Position numbers and translations under genes: made by a program. Of a stretch of DNA of 64,000 nucleotides, positions 14,941 through 28,245 are shown piece after piece (the first letter of the stretch is position 1; every line of letters begins with the position of its first letter). Source of the DNA: Gymnogyps californianus (Eukaryota; Chordata; Aves; Accipitriformes; Cathartidae); the NCBI RefSeq assembly GCF_018139145.2, contig NC_059472.1:100762877-100826876 (forward strand). The letters are read 5' to 3'. The notes beneath the pieces were generated by a model. It made no database searches. It worked only from the letters and a program-made list of their open reading frames with translations, and was not told the origin of the DNA.

Positions 14941-17900
14941 CCTTAGTGAAAAGAAAACAATTGGGTGTTAAGCTTTCTTTTTCTAATTGAGCATGCTCAT
15001 TTTTGCAAGGCATGAGTTCTGATAATCTGAATTCCACCAAGTCTGTGTGGCTAGTGTTATCTGTTAAGTAGCTGCCTGTGATGATCAACTTCCATCTGAA
15101 GGTCTGCATTAGTGACAAGGCATAGACAGTCCCTTGAGGACGGCTGAACTGGGTTTTCAATGACCTTTGGATCTTTTTCCAGCTATTTTAAGAGAAGAAT
15201 TTGGTTTAAAGGAAGCTGTTTGGTAGGAGCAACTTGCTTTTCTTTTGAAAATTGCTACCAAGTTTTCTTCTCTCTTCCAAGATGTTTTAGGACCTGATAA
15301 TTTTTTAGGTGGATTATTAAGTACAAAACCAAGTAGTATTCATTTTCTAATATGCTGAGCACTCCATGATTGTGACCGGATATTTAATTGTGAATTCTTT
15401 ACATGTAATTTTTCAAGTTGTCTTGTTTTTTTCAAGTCCTGTCTTGCAGGACAGTTATCTATATAAAGACTCCATTATTCCTAGCAGTCCAGTCTTTTTT
15501 TAATTTTTCTTAATTTTTAAAATGTCTAGCTGAAGAGGATTTCAGTATCACCTGATCATTGAGATGCTAACAAAACATTCGGCTGCTTTTGATCCCTGTA
15601 CTCCAGAGGCAGTATCTATTAATAAGAAACGATGGACACAATACTTAAAATTGATTTATTTTGCTGTCCTTTAAACAGAAGAGAACTTCCAGACAAATGT
15701 CTCCTAAATTCATTCTTGTCACACATCATGACTTTTTAGTAGGAAAGTTTTTTTCGATTTTTTTTCCCAGCAATTATATATCCATTTTGAGTCTGCAGTG
15801 GAGGTTGGCCAAGGCAAGTACGTTTATATTACATTATCTATAGAGACCATAATCTCTCAGGATGCTCAGCAGTCTCATTACTTTTGAACACATGCTTCAA
15901 GAAGACTGCCTTTTCTAATACTGGTCCGTTCTTGTATGCAGCTATGAAGGGTATCTGAAACAGCATGTATACTCTTTGCAATTGTATGAATTTCATTTTG
16001 TGTACCCAATTTACCTAACAAGTTGCTTAACACTGCTACTAGGATATAAACAGCAAATACCAGATTGTGGCAAAGTCAGTGATGGATGCCTTATCGTCAG
16101 TCTCTCCAGGAAAGTCCAGGGATAATTCATGAGTTCTGAACGGAGCCCTTGGCCAATGACTCATTTTTGTTCTGTTACTCTGAAGAGTCAAATTTACGTC
16201 CCAAATGAGTACATCTACGGATTTTATTATCTTTAAAAATCTGTAGCGGGCTTGCTGACTACAGCTTAAGTCTCTTCATAGTGAATAGTTACACATAATC
16301 TTTTTAAATTACCAAAATTATTAATTACTTTGAAAGATTCTTCTAGCAAAAAGTAGATAGCTACTATGCCATATGACTGTACTTGCAATAATCAGCTCCC
16401 ACAGGTCAATTAAATGCTTCAGGGTTTAGTCAGCAAGCAGACACCCATCACTGCTGCATGTACTTAGACAGAATGGAAGTTATTGCTTAATGATTCCATT
16501 TAAGACTGGATGGAAAAGGGGTCATTACGGGTTTAAAGCTTTACTTTCGATTTATGTGGCTTGGAATTATACTTACAAAGAAAAGAGCTTTTCTCTTTGC
16601 ATAAATTAATTTAAAATCATAGACTTTTGAGTGCTCTTCAGAAAGTAAATGGGATTCTGATTAATTTTAGTTCTGCAATTGTGGGACTTAGTAATGAACT
16701 AAATGTGGACTGAAATCATGAGGAAGTTGAAGAGATCTTTTGAAATATGTGTGAAAATGTCAGATGGATCTGCTGAACATGTGTTTCTTTCATATGATGC
16801 AACCAAATGTTTAGGTTTCCAGCCTATGTAATAAATCGTGTGCAGTGCCTCCCTCAGCCTTCTGTGGCATCTGTTCAAGGTGTGAAACCCATTATTCTAA
16901 AAGCTTTAAGTTGTCAGTGGAATTCTAGGAAAGCAGGGAAATATGTGGTATTACATTTTGTAAAGAAGCAATCTGTCTACTTTCAAGTGTCACATTTTTG
17001 TGTCTGATTTATTGCCATTGCATCCATATGTACAGCTTATGTGCAGCTCCGGGACACTTGTACTGAGAAATCCTACATTCTTCAAATCAAATAATTGTAT
17101 AGAATGTCCTTCTGTTTTTAAATTGATTCCTTTTGAGTAAACTCGTGATCATGAATATTTGTTATGTAATCCGAATGTCAGGTGTATGCAATGTAAAATA
17201 TTGAAAGACACAGCAGTCTTCCTACTCTAATCTTAGTATTTCCTAGTGAGAATTTTGTACTCACTATCCACTTTCCCTTGTGTATCATACACCTTCTTTA
17301 CAACAAATATAATCTTTAAAGAAAATAATTCTCAGGAAGGTTGCTGATTTTTTCATCACTATCATAGAATTAAAATAAATTTAAATTATGGGTTTTTACT
17401 ATGTATTTACTGAAATTCTATTCAGAATATATTGAAGTTCTGAATATTGAGTCCATCTTTCTATCTATTTTTCTTTTCAAATCGTTTATTTAAACTGATC
17501 ATTTATTTTTAACTGCCTCAAGCAAATGCACAGGAAATAGAAATCAGTTTCAAACAACGAGAGGAGTGAAAACAAGTAGGTGCTGCTTTGATCTTGATTC
17601 AGACTGGTTTTGTGAAAACATTGGCTGTTGTTACTTGCGATATCTTATCCCATCTTATCCTAAATGACAAAAATGTTATTGAAACTTAAATGGCTAATGT
17701 GAACTCAGTTTTACTGTGTGGTCTGTTATTTCTTTTTTACAAGAACAGTAATACAGTAGTTGAAGAATTTCCTTTAGCAGTGAGCTCAGAGATAATTAGT
17801 GACTTTTAGTGCGGATCTTCGAGCAGAGAGGGCTCAGGTGGGGCAGTCAGAACAGAAAAGCAATACAGTGTCACTGTAACCAGGAACTGTTGAGGGCCAC

Positions 17901-18240
17901 GTGGTGTCACCCACTCAACTACATAGTTGCAGTCTCCAGATTACAGTCAAGACTGGCTTTGTTTGTCTATAATTTACACTACTGCTCTTATATATAAAAC
18001 TGCACTGGACAGATGAGCTGCAGCAACATTGCAGAATGCTTTGCCCAAGGAGGAGACACAGCTGTTTGTGAAAAGAGCAACCTGTGGAAGAAGGACTAGA
18101 GTCAAGGGGACTAAATCAACTAAATGGAAGTCTACAAAGATAAGAGACCTGTTATTTCTCTTTTAAAATATAATGCCATGGGATTAAAAACAGAAGGTTC
18201 CTTATATTCAACAAAGCTAAAAGGATTATCTGTGTTAAGG

Positions 18241-18254
18241 AAAAAAAAAAAAAA
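18241..18254. repeat. Homopolymer A14
   Basis: Fourteen consecutive A after GTTAAGG; no retrocopy recognised. Confidence 0.85.
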
Positions 18255-20093
18255 CCAGGCGGCTCCATGATACATGACTGGATTCGATTTGCTTACATCA
18301 GACCACCCAAACACAGTGTTCTCCTGGAATAGTATGTTGTATACAAAGCGTACATATTTACCGTTAACCTCTCACTGACTTTAGATAACATTTCTGGATA
18401 CATGCATGCTATATTGTAGCCCAGTTGCCAATATGAACACTTAAAGGTATTTTCTCGAATAATACTGTTTTGACCACCCGGTGAGCAGCCAACTCTTATC
18501 TGTAAAGCCAGTTTAAAGACCAATGGCAGCTCTGTTGTAGATGTTAGCTGACACCTTTAAACTAAATCTTTTGCTTCACTGATCATCAGTCTCTGTGTTA
18601 AAAGCCAAAAAACAAGCAGATAAAGGAGAGATTTGAGATTACTGTAAAAACTGCAACGACAAAAGGATTTGCCAGTTCAGAGTCATCTGCCATTTGCCGA
18701 GGATTCAACACAACCACAAACTGATGTTCACTTTACCATCATTTCTCTTTATTTTCACCCTGTGTTCTGTGCACCATTCCATGCGTAGCAGAATAATAAT
18801 TTTCTTTCTAATGCCCAAGGCAGCTGGTGTGTCCTGAGTAAGAAGATTACATTTGCAATGGCAAGACAAGTATTTAAACACATTAAATTAATCTCCCAGA
18901 CCTCCCATAATTGAAGAACCTGGTTGTTGAAATTTTGATGCCTGCTGGAGAATTTCAAAACAATGGAAGGGCTGGAGTTGGACTCTGATGGCCTCGCAGT
19001 TATATCATTATCCTTCATGCAAGTCAGTGTAAGAGAGGGCTCAGGTGGCAGGGACAGAAAAAATCCTTATTACTGTATCTGCCAATCTCATTCGCACTGG
19101 CCTCCTCCTAAGAACAGTGCAGCATTTGATACTGAAACAGAAACTGTATTTTAAAACATTTCCTTAGCTGTTTTCTTCCCACTTTACAAGTTGAATGTAT
19201 TATTACATCTACAGGCAAAAGGGTAAATTTCCTAGTACAGGCAAAAGCATTGTATAAATATAAGCCCTCCTGACAGACATTCATAAATAATTAGATCTTT
19301 GTGCTTCTGAACTACTTTGCTTTTTTCATCTTTTACCCCATTTTTTGAGCAGTGTATTATAGTATAAAGATGAAGGCAACTGTGATTTGCATGTATCCAA
19401 ATGGCCTGTGTATTTTAAGTCTGTCTGTAGGAATAGGAAGAGTACCACTGCCCCAGACTGATTTTCCTTTTCCATGCTAAAACCTCAGCAATGTGTTTAT
19501 TTAGATGTTCCTGCTGACTTGTAAATTTCTTACTCTGTGGACAACAGAGAACAAAGAAAATCTATGAAACAAGTAGCCCAAGGACAACTCTGTGTTTTTT
19601 CCATGATGCCTTAGAGTATTAGACTGTGTTCTGGCAATTATTTTTTTTCTATGGAGTTTTTTCAAAGAATCATTAAATGTTGAAGTGCTAAAATGCAGCA
19701 GAACTGTTAACATTTTAAAGTGAAAATAAATAGCAGTTTTCCACAGTTCCATGACTTCATTATCTTTGGATTTTCTATCTATGCCTACCATGAGATTTCT
19801 TTAATAGCTTCTTCAAGGATCTGTGTTCTAGGAAAAATATATGTTCCCTTCACATCGTGTGCCATGTTTTTGATATTGCTGCTAAAAATATAGTAGTACT
19901 TACAAAGTTATATAAGGACAAAACAGTTAAAATGATTCAAGAACAGGTAGATTCTAATGCTAAAATAAAAAATATATCCACATAAGACTGACTAATATTT
20001 TCGCTAGTGTAGAAACTAGCAAAATAATGAACACCCAAACACAAGAAAAAAGGCTATGAAATGAAAAAGCACTCTGCTTGAATAACGGCTTGC

Positions 20094-20225
20094 CCCTATT
20101 TTACAGATGGGAAAACTGGGGCACGTAGAGAACTTAATTGATTTCCCTGGTGTCACCCTATAAATCATTGATGTGACAAGGCCTAAAGCTGGTTCTCTCT
20201 GAGAGCTGTGCAGCTCTTTGCCTGA
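20094..20225 (+). repeat. MIR-like CORE-SINE relic
   Basis: ATTTTACAGATGGGAAAACT followed by a GGCAC...AGAGAACTTAATTGATTTCCC...GTGTCACC order matches the sense MIR core (ATTTTACAGATGAGGAAACT, then GAGGCACAGAG, GTTAAGTAACTTGCCC, GGTCACAC). This is one of the clearest MIR-like copies here. It indicates an ancient, pre-avian insertion. Confidence 0.65.
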
Positions 20226-21235
20226 CTCTCTTCAATAAACAGATTCTAAAAGGATGTTCTCTTCCATGCAGTAATTTTATACTTGATGCATGAGAAGCCT
20301 GAAGTATGAGCAGATAATGCTATTTGATCTGTATTTTGCAAAGAGCCCTTCCAGATACTCTGTTCTACTTGATCCGCTGCTTTCATAAACAGATTTTGTG
20401 TTGCCGCCTTCTGTCCTTGTTCAATCTCCATTCTCTTTGTGTAAATGAAATGGCATATCCTCTCTCCCAGGTTCTGCATTTATTTCATGCTCTCTTGAGT
20501 TTGGATCACATAACTCATCTCAGCCTCTCTGAGAGGCTAACCTCTTCTTCAGTGAAGCTGGGTCATGACTAATTTCCTAGAAAGTAAGGCATTACCTCTT
20601 CTTCAACCCTGGAGCAAAGGGAATATCAACTGTGAGCAGTTATTACCAGTAACAGCCATCTAAAAAAGTAAACCTGTGAGTCCTAAAGGCCCCTTCTTAG
20701 CAATGGACTCTTTATAGGACAGAGAAATTTCTACATGACTTACCAGGTCCCCTCACCTTCCTTGCCTCTGTATTAAGTCCTTGTCGTCTTTTAATCAGTC
20801 CCATTTGTTAGTGCCATTTGTAAATACTGGACTTCAGCAGTGTCAGGCTCCTGTTGTGTGAGGATTGCTATGTAGTAGCAGTCATGAGCCTTTATATCTC
20901 TTGCCTTGCCATCTGGCCTTGATAAAAGGAAACAGACCTGGGACAAACCTAGATTGAGTTCTTGATTTGGGAGCATTTTCTCTGCCTTGAGAAGGACCTT
21001 CAGGTCACATGTGGCCCATGCTCCAGCTTATCTCACTGCATTGTAGCTTAAAGGAATTTAGAAAAATGTTTTACAAATTTATTAAATGGTCAGAATTTTT
21101 ATTACAAAAGTTAAAAAATGTGTTTTTTAAGTGCTTCAAATACAAATGTGACCAGTTACACTACCTGAAGAAATTCTGTTCTTGATTATATGTAACAAAT
21201 GAAAGGGCAGATATTTCCTTTTTCAGAAGCACTCT

Positions 21236-21833
21236 TGTCCTGGTTTTGGCTGGGATAGATTTACTTTTCTTCCTAGTAGCTGGTACAGTGCTGTGTTTTG
21301 GATTTAGTGTGAGAATACTGTTGATAACACTCTGATGTTTTAGTTGTTGCTAAGTAGTGCTTATCCTAAGTCAAGGACTTTTCAGTTTCCCATGCTCTGC
21401 CAGCAAGCAGGTGTGCAACAAGCTGGGAGGGAGCATAGCCGGGGCAGCTGACCTGAACTAGCCGAAGGGCTATTCCATACCATGGAACGTCATGCCCAGT
21501 ATATAAACTGGGGGGAGCTGGCTGGGAGAGGCAGATCACTGCTCGGGCATTGGTCAGGGTGTGGTGAGCAATTGCATTGTGCATCACTGCGGTTTTTTTC
21601 TTTTTTTTTGTTATATTCGTTTTCATTACTATTATTATTATTATTATTATTATATTTCATTATTATTATTGTTAGTATTATATTTTACTTTAGTTGTTAA
21701 ACCGTTCTTATCTCAACCCATGAGTTTTACCTTCTTTCTTGATTCTCCTCCCCATCCCACTGCGGGGGGAGGGGAGCAGATTGAGGGAGCAGCTGCGTGG
21801 AGCTTAGCTGCTGGCTGGGGTTAAACCATGACA
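21236..21833 (+). mobile_element. Solo LTR, ERVL-like family, sense orientation (LTR1)
   Basis: A 598-bp element beginning TGTCCTGGTTTTGGCTGGGA and ending TTAAACCATGACA, so bounded by TG...CA, flanked by a perfect 5-bp target-site duplication ACTCT (21231-21235 and 21834-21838). Five-base duplications fit a class III (ERVL-like) retrovirus. No internal gag/pol sequence adjoins it, so it is a solo LTR left by recombination between the two ends of a provirus. It has a TATA box TATATAAA at 21500-21507, a half CRE (CGTCA at 21488-21492) just upstream, an (ATT)n stretch around 21628-21671, and GTTAAA at 21696-21701 where sister copies have ATTAAA. It is in the same direction as CDKAL1. Short open frames inside it are not retroviral genes. 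Confidence 0.93.
21500..21507 (+). promoter_or_regulatory. TATA box of LTR1
   Basis: TATATAAA within the CCCAG-TATATAAA-CTGGG context that is shared by LTR3 and LTR4. It would position transcription start roughly 25-30 bp downstream in the CDKAL1 sense direction. Activity is unknown. Confidence 0.6.
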
Positions 21834-24800
21834 ACTCTTCAGAGATTAAGTTTAACAATATTCCTCTAAAAATGTAGCAAAAGCTCTACTCTCTCTACTG
21901 GCATTCAAGCATAATGGACTATAGCAAAATCCACTGTATAAAATGACAGGGGGTTTTTGGCAAACGTGTCTGTAAGCTGTTTCAATCTATGATCTTGAAA
22001 AAGGAAAAAAAAAAGGCAGTACAAGGATACGCCCAACTTCATGTTGACTTAATGATGAAGCTGCTGATAATCACAGTTAAAGTGTTGGTTTGAAGGTTGG
22101 GTGGAGTTTCTGTTCGTTTGGACAAAAATTGTTATTCCATGACTTCTTTAGCCAAGGAGATTCTTTTCATTTAATAATAGGTTTTGAACCAAGTATATTA
22201 AGAGTTGGGAAGTATCTGTTTTATTATTTATACTCATCTAGAATTCTAAGGCTGTGCTAGAAGTGTAGGTTTCCAAGCCATAATCTATTTCCGTATTGAT
22301 ACTGCCTTTTCTAACACTTGTGATAGGCATGCTTATTAATGATAAAATACACAAGTAGTAAATATTCATGTACTATGCCTATGTAGTTTAAATAACCATG
22401 CAACAAACAGGAGAGGTAGGGAAAAAGATGACCCTGCCCTAATTGCATAAAATGGATCAAAGTTGCAAAAAGCTATCCTGTAGCATGTGGTAGTAGGCAA
22501 CAACTACTGAGTTTAAGGGGTTGTTACAATGGCTTCTAAACCATGGCGTGGTTTCTTCTCACCACCTCGCCACAGAAATCCTGTCCCCTGCTATGACAGC
22601 CTCTTGCTGTCGACTCCCAGCCTGGCTCACTGAAAACAGTCTGGAATCAACACAGCCTCCTTTCCTCTCCTGTCAGATGGGGAACGTCCCTGAGTGTGCC
22701 CCTGGGTGGTAGAAACAGTATGAAAATGCTCACAGTCGATCATGTTGCTTCTGACGATACTGAAATTTAAGATCTGATCTTTGGTATCCAAAGAAGTAAA
22801 TTTACCATATCCCTAGCAACATGGAAATGTGTTGCCATTGCATCTGAAGCTGGCAGTGTTCCGTGATTTGCTGAACTAACTGATGGTGGTGATGAGAATG
22901 GTGAGATTTGCCCTTTAATTCCACAAAACTGGTGCGAAGCCTTTGTGTTGCTGTTTTCTGGGTCCAGCCACTAATTAAGTCATGAGCGTATGATGTTTAT
23001 AATGGAGCTGTGTCCTAAAATCTTGACATTCAGCTCTGACACTATCAACTTTGTCAAATCATAAATAAGAAGAAATTATGTCTTTAATTTTTTTGTAATC
23101 TTTAATGAAGAATAGAGAATCTTTAAAAAAAAAAAAGTAGTAAGAAGCACTTACATTGGCCTGTTCCTTTTGTTTCAAAGTAATGCAATTACAAATATTT
23201 TAACAAAATTTCCAGTAATTCTCAGTTAAATTTGTGCACAGTTTTCCATCACTGATCCCAGTCTTTACTGTAATCCCTGTCAAGTTTCTAGAGCTTGAGA
23301 AACCTGAGTGACCCTGAGGTGTTTATATCATTTTTACCATAATAGCTAGGAAGGACAGAAGGACTACAGTGCAAATAGGTGAAGAGTCAGTTGGATGCAC
23401 GAGATACTGGCTAAAATTTTATGTTAGCTAGAACTGATCAAAATAATTAGTTTATGTGAAGATATGATGTTTTTAATGTGGTAAATTGCGGTGTCATTTC
23501 TACCACATCCTTTAGGAGAAAGAAACAGTCCTAAAATTGTTTAGCCAGGAGCCTTCTTATTTTCAGACAGTAAACATCATTCCCATTTCTTTAGTATGCT
23601 ATAATAAAACTCTAGACACCATGCTGGCTTTCTTGGCAATCTTTTTTGCTTGTGCAATATGAAGCATGCATCAGCCCAGACCTGTTCACCTGTACAGCTG
23701 ATGAACCCAGATATAGCTATTATGCCAAGCAACTTTGTCTTCATAATTGCATGAAACAGTGTAAAATCTAAATATCATTATTTTCTCCTGTCTTACGTAG
23801 CTGTTTTGTGTGATCACCTCAGAGAAACTAGTTTATGCTCTTCTTGCTGCTTCTGACATAAAGAGATGACACAGATGATAAGAGGCTGATTCAGATCCAG
23901 AATTCTCTTTGGAGAATTCATATTTAGCTGTTGAAGTGTAAGAGTGACTAAGACGACCTAGGACTGGCTCATTTTGTGTCCCATCTCAATTGTTTAAAAG
24001 GCAATTTAGGGTTAATTACTGGCATTTTGCCTTTGAAAACTGGCTGCTTATTGTGTTGTTGCCTTTACTGGTGTACAGTAGAGGTGTAAAAGGGGAAAGG
24101 GGTATAGATTTTGAAAGTGGAAAACAGTAAGCTTCATTTTTTTTCGTGGGGACATCACTTTTTCTCCTCCACGCTTGGAGCATCTCAGTGTGGATGAAAC
24201 TAAAGCAATGGTTTGTGATTCCTTTTGCATATATGAGGCATGTTAACAGAGTCCCTTCAGAGGCAGAGCAATTTTAAGGGAAAATAAAAAGAACGATTGT
24301 CTCAAGCCAGGTGTGGTAGAAAAGTAAGAAAAAATTACATGTTGCGCATTTCAGTAAGATGTAGGCAGAAGGAGAAAAGAAGCTAGAAGTCGTCTTGCTG
24401 TTCCTGAGGTTTCAGTCTAAACTTGCTCAAGAGTTTTTCTCAGGAGTGGGACTATTGTTTAGTCTTACTCAGCTTTTTCATTCCAGTCAGGTATGGGGAA
24501 AATAGTACTCTCAAAGGAGGAAATGCAGAACAGGAAAAAGGGCAGGGTAGGAAAATAAAATGTTGCATACTGCTGACCTTCTGATACCATCCAAGATTGA
24601 ATGCAGGCAATGGCAAAAACAAATGTATGGACTTTTCTCACAAGTACTTCCACATAATTTTGGTACGTTCATATGTCTGCCTTTGAGAACATTAGAATAC
24701 AGGATTGACAGTAGTTATGGGAATACAACAGTGATTTCTGCCTAGTATGCCCCATTCATTAATACATTTCTTTTAATGAATGGTGATTTGTTTCCCATGC

Positions 24801-26040
24801 CTCTGATTTTATGTTGCATTTTGATTGTGATTAATTGCAGATTACTTACAAAAAGGAATGCCCATAAATAGAAATTTGAAATATTTTTTCTTTGGAGAAT
24901 TGTTGTATTTACATGGCACATTCTATTTGAATGTGCAGGCTTTTGTCACAGAGGCATGGGAAGGTCCTTTATTCTTGAGGCCCTGTTTCACAGCTATCGA
25001 CCTCCTTTGAGGATGGTCAGCAAAGACTGTAAAGACAGACAGAGCCACTCCTTTCTTGAGTATTCAAGACTGTTGAACAATGTGTAAAACTCCCTCTGAA
25101 TCCCCATTTTCATGTACACTGAAGACACTTAAATCTAGTGTCTCATTGTTCCTCTTGCCATACCCACACAGAGGGTTAAAAAGATCTGTCATGTAATTGC
25201 TGAAGAATCTTTTTTTTTTTCCTGTTACTCTTCTGTTAGCAAAGACTTTGTACCATAAGAAGTTTCAGGCCTGTCTAGCTACTGTATTGTTTAGTGTATG
25301 TATCCAAACCATTGTATTGGTTTTATTGATAATGTAACCAATACACTTGGTTTGGAATTTGAAACCTGCTAGGTGAGAACATAATAGTCTGATTAGTGAT
25401 GTGATGTACACAGAACTGCAGCCAAAATATTGACATCAGCTGTAATTTTTTATTAAAAACTAGTTTTTTAGAAAGGTTTATAATATGGTCTTAACCACCT
25501 GCATTAGACATTCTAGCATGTTTCTTGTTGATCCATCTCAATAATTAATTTCACTTGCAATTAAATTGTACAACGTGTTTCACTTTTTGTCTTGTTAAAG
25601 TTCAACTACAGCATAGGATGTTGCTGCTTGCTTTGCAAGATTGTAGAAACCCCTAGTCTCTTCCAATTTTTAAGTATTTCTTATTATCTGGGCTAAGGAC
25701 TTTTTTAAGGAGGAGAAGTTTGCACACAGTGGTATAGGTGTTGAAGAGAACTTAAAAGGTAGTAAGGCCTTTAATTTGACATATTTGTTTCTGATGTCAT
25801 GCAAAAGGTAGTGTGCTGAGGTATATACAGTAGCACACAATTGAGATTTCTGTGATAATTTTAGGGATCGCCTTGAGAATTGAGTAGATTATAAAGAAGA
25901 TGTTAGAAAGAAAAACTTAGTCCATAGTCATTTTTTTCTTTTTCTTCTAGAACAAAAGTGATTTTTCTTACAATTTTCTTGAACTGATCTCTGTTAACTT
26001 CCTTTCATGGATAATAAAGAATTGGTCAGAATTATTATTC

Positions 26041-26094
26041 TAGTATGCTAATGAAGAGGTACTTCTTTTGGTTACCTTTTTAGTATGCAAATAA
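26041..26094 (+). promoter_or_regulatory. Paired octamer-like motifs, 40 bp apart
   Basis: TAGTATGCTAATGA at 26041-26054 and TAGTATGCAAATAA at 26081-26094 differ at only two of 14 positions. The second contains the canonical POU octamer ATGCAAAT (26085-26092), the first the variant ATGCTAAT (26045-26052). The exact 40-bp spacing suggests a duplicated binding site or a chance pair; binding is inferred. Confidence 0.3.
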
Positions 26095-28130
26095 TTGGCG
26101 TACCGTTTAAAAATAGTAAAATGCATCACAACTAGTTTGACAGTAGTGACTGTTCTAAACAACATGAAGTCACACTACATTTATCATGCCTTAATGAATC
26201 ATTCACTTTGGTCCCTCTGTAAGCCCTTGATGTTATTTGTCATTCAGCACTATGCCTCTAGAAGTGTCAGCAGTTCTAGGGTCTTACCTTGCCTTAGATT
26301 GAAGAAAACCCCTGGAGTGTGTAATTTTTGATCATATATTGGCTACCTTCGAAATAAGAGAAAATAATATCATTATCCTATCCTCATTAACATTATCAGC
26401 TTCTGACGATGTTCACATGCTTTTGTTAGTAGCCTGTGATTCATGTATGCAAAAGGAGTTTTATTATTCTTTTGAAAAGAAAGCTGATGCATATTTATAC
26501 CCCTTTTTTTAACTCTTTCAGTTAGTCCCACCATTTTTTATTCTAAGTTAATTAACTTGCAACAATGTTATGTTATGAATTTTGTGTGTTGTTAAATGTA
26601 GTAATACAGCTTTCAGTGGATTTTGGGGAAGAGCTGGGTTTGGGTTTGCGTACAGGGTCATGTTTTGGACCTTTGTTTTTTCTGTTTTATCCCATCTGCT
26701 CTTCCTTTGTTCTCAGATGAGGTGAACAGAGAACATTGGCTTCAGTTGTAGGATGAGCAGAAAAATTATATTGATATTTTGGAGAGAAGCCCAGCATTTT
26801 GGAGCAGTCTTTTTGGTGTATTTGATTAAAAAATGTCAGGCTATAGATGTATTCTAAGAGCATCCAGTCTTACTGTGGGGATTCCAGTATCATGTCAGGG
26901 AAGACAGTGTTGACTGTTGATTTACATCAATGCTATCTTCACTTTGTCGTCTGTGTTCTTGCATCCAGTATTTTCACCTGCCCCCAACTTTTTCCTGCTT
27001 TCTCCTGTCTGTAAGGCAGCAATGTGCAGTTCTGCCTGAAATTTACTGAAGTTACGCTTATGTTAGGGCCTTTTATTATTACTGGCAATTCTCTCTAACA
27101 GCTGGTGATGCTGAATCTGTGCTGAACACAGTATTGCATCGGCCTGTGCTACATCAGCACCCTTCTGACAGAGCCACTGGTGAGCAGTTTTCTTTCCGTA
27201 GTGGAGACAAGACTTTAGTCTGAGAAAACAGATTGGTATTGCAAGTTCCTAAAGTAATTTCTGGAGAAGTTATTTGATAGGTTATTTACCAAGATGATTT
27301 GTAAATTCTCATATAACTGATACTTGTCTGGGCTTATGCAGCTGTTAAAAGAGATCACTGAAACAGGAATTGCATATTGTTGCCTTAGCAACTACCACTT
27401 CATATTGTGCTTAAATCACTTGGAAATATGCAGTGTATCTTAAGGAATTGCTTCCAACAAAAACAGCCAATCTTAAATAATTTTAAATAATTTCACTGAA
27501 GAAGCTGAAAGGATGGCCTTTCCTAACAAAGACCATCATATTTTTAAGCTTGGTAGCCTCGCTTCACCACAGGCTTAGCTTGTTAAAAAAAAGCCAAATA
27601 AAATTGAAAGAACCCAAATATTTGTTTACTCATGCCACCAGAATCCATGTGATTGCCAAATTGGCTGGAAGTTGCAAATATTTTTAAAAGATTCCTGTAA
27701 ACTCCATCTCCTGTTCTAGAAGATCAACATTAATAGTGTAGTTTCCTATACTTATATTTTAAATGTCAAGTTTCCTTAAGGACAGACTGTTGTCTAGTTT
27801 TTTGGTTTGTTTGTGAACTGTTATGGGTATGAGAGGAAGACTTTAAACATACTTTACCTACTCAGATGTTTCTTGTTCCTATTTTGAACTGATCTTTTCA
27901 TTTAGACTTTTTCTGTAGATATTTGCTACAGTTTTATGGGGTTTGTTAGATCATCTGAAAAAAGAGGGGAGAGGCTTTTGCCAGTGTTACATTAAGGCAG
28001 TTGCTTGAGTGCTCATGCTACGTGATAGTCTCGAATACCAGTTCTGCACCGAGTATTTTATATTGCTATAGCAACTTCCCCAGCTTTGTGGACACTACTC
28101 TGTGAGCTGTGTAACAATCAGAATTGGATT

Positions 28131-28245
28131 TTGCACATGTGGAAACAGAGTTTCAGACAGCACAAGGAAGTAGCCAGAGTCCCTTAGCAACGTTGTGCCA
28201 GATCCAGAATAAAACCTGATTCTGCCACCTCATCCTTTTACTGCT
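28131..28245 (+). repeat. MIR-like CORE-SINE relic
   Basis: TTTTGCACATGTGGAAACAG, then GTTTCAGACAGCACAAGGAAGTAGCC and a GATCCAGAATAAAACC-type tail follow the order of the sense MIR core and 3' part (TTTTACAGATGAGGAAACTG, GAGG, GGTCACACAG, GGATTCGAACCC). Heavily diverged. Confidence 0.5.
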
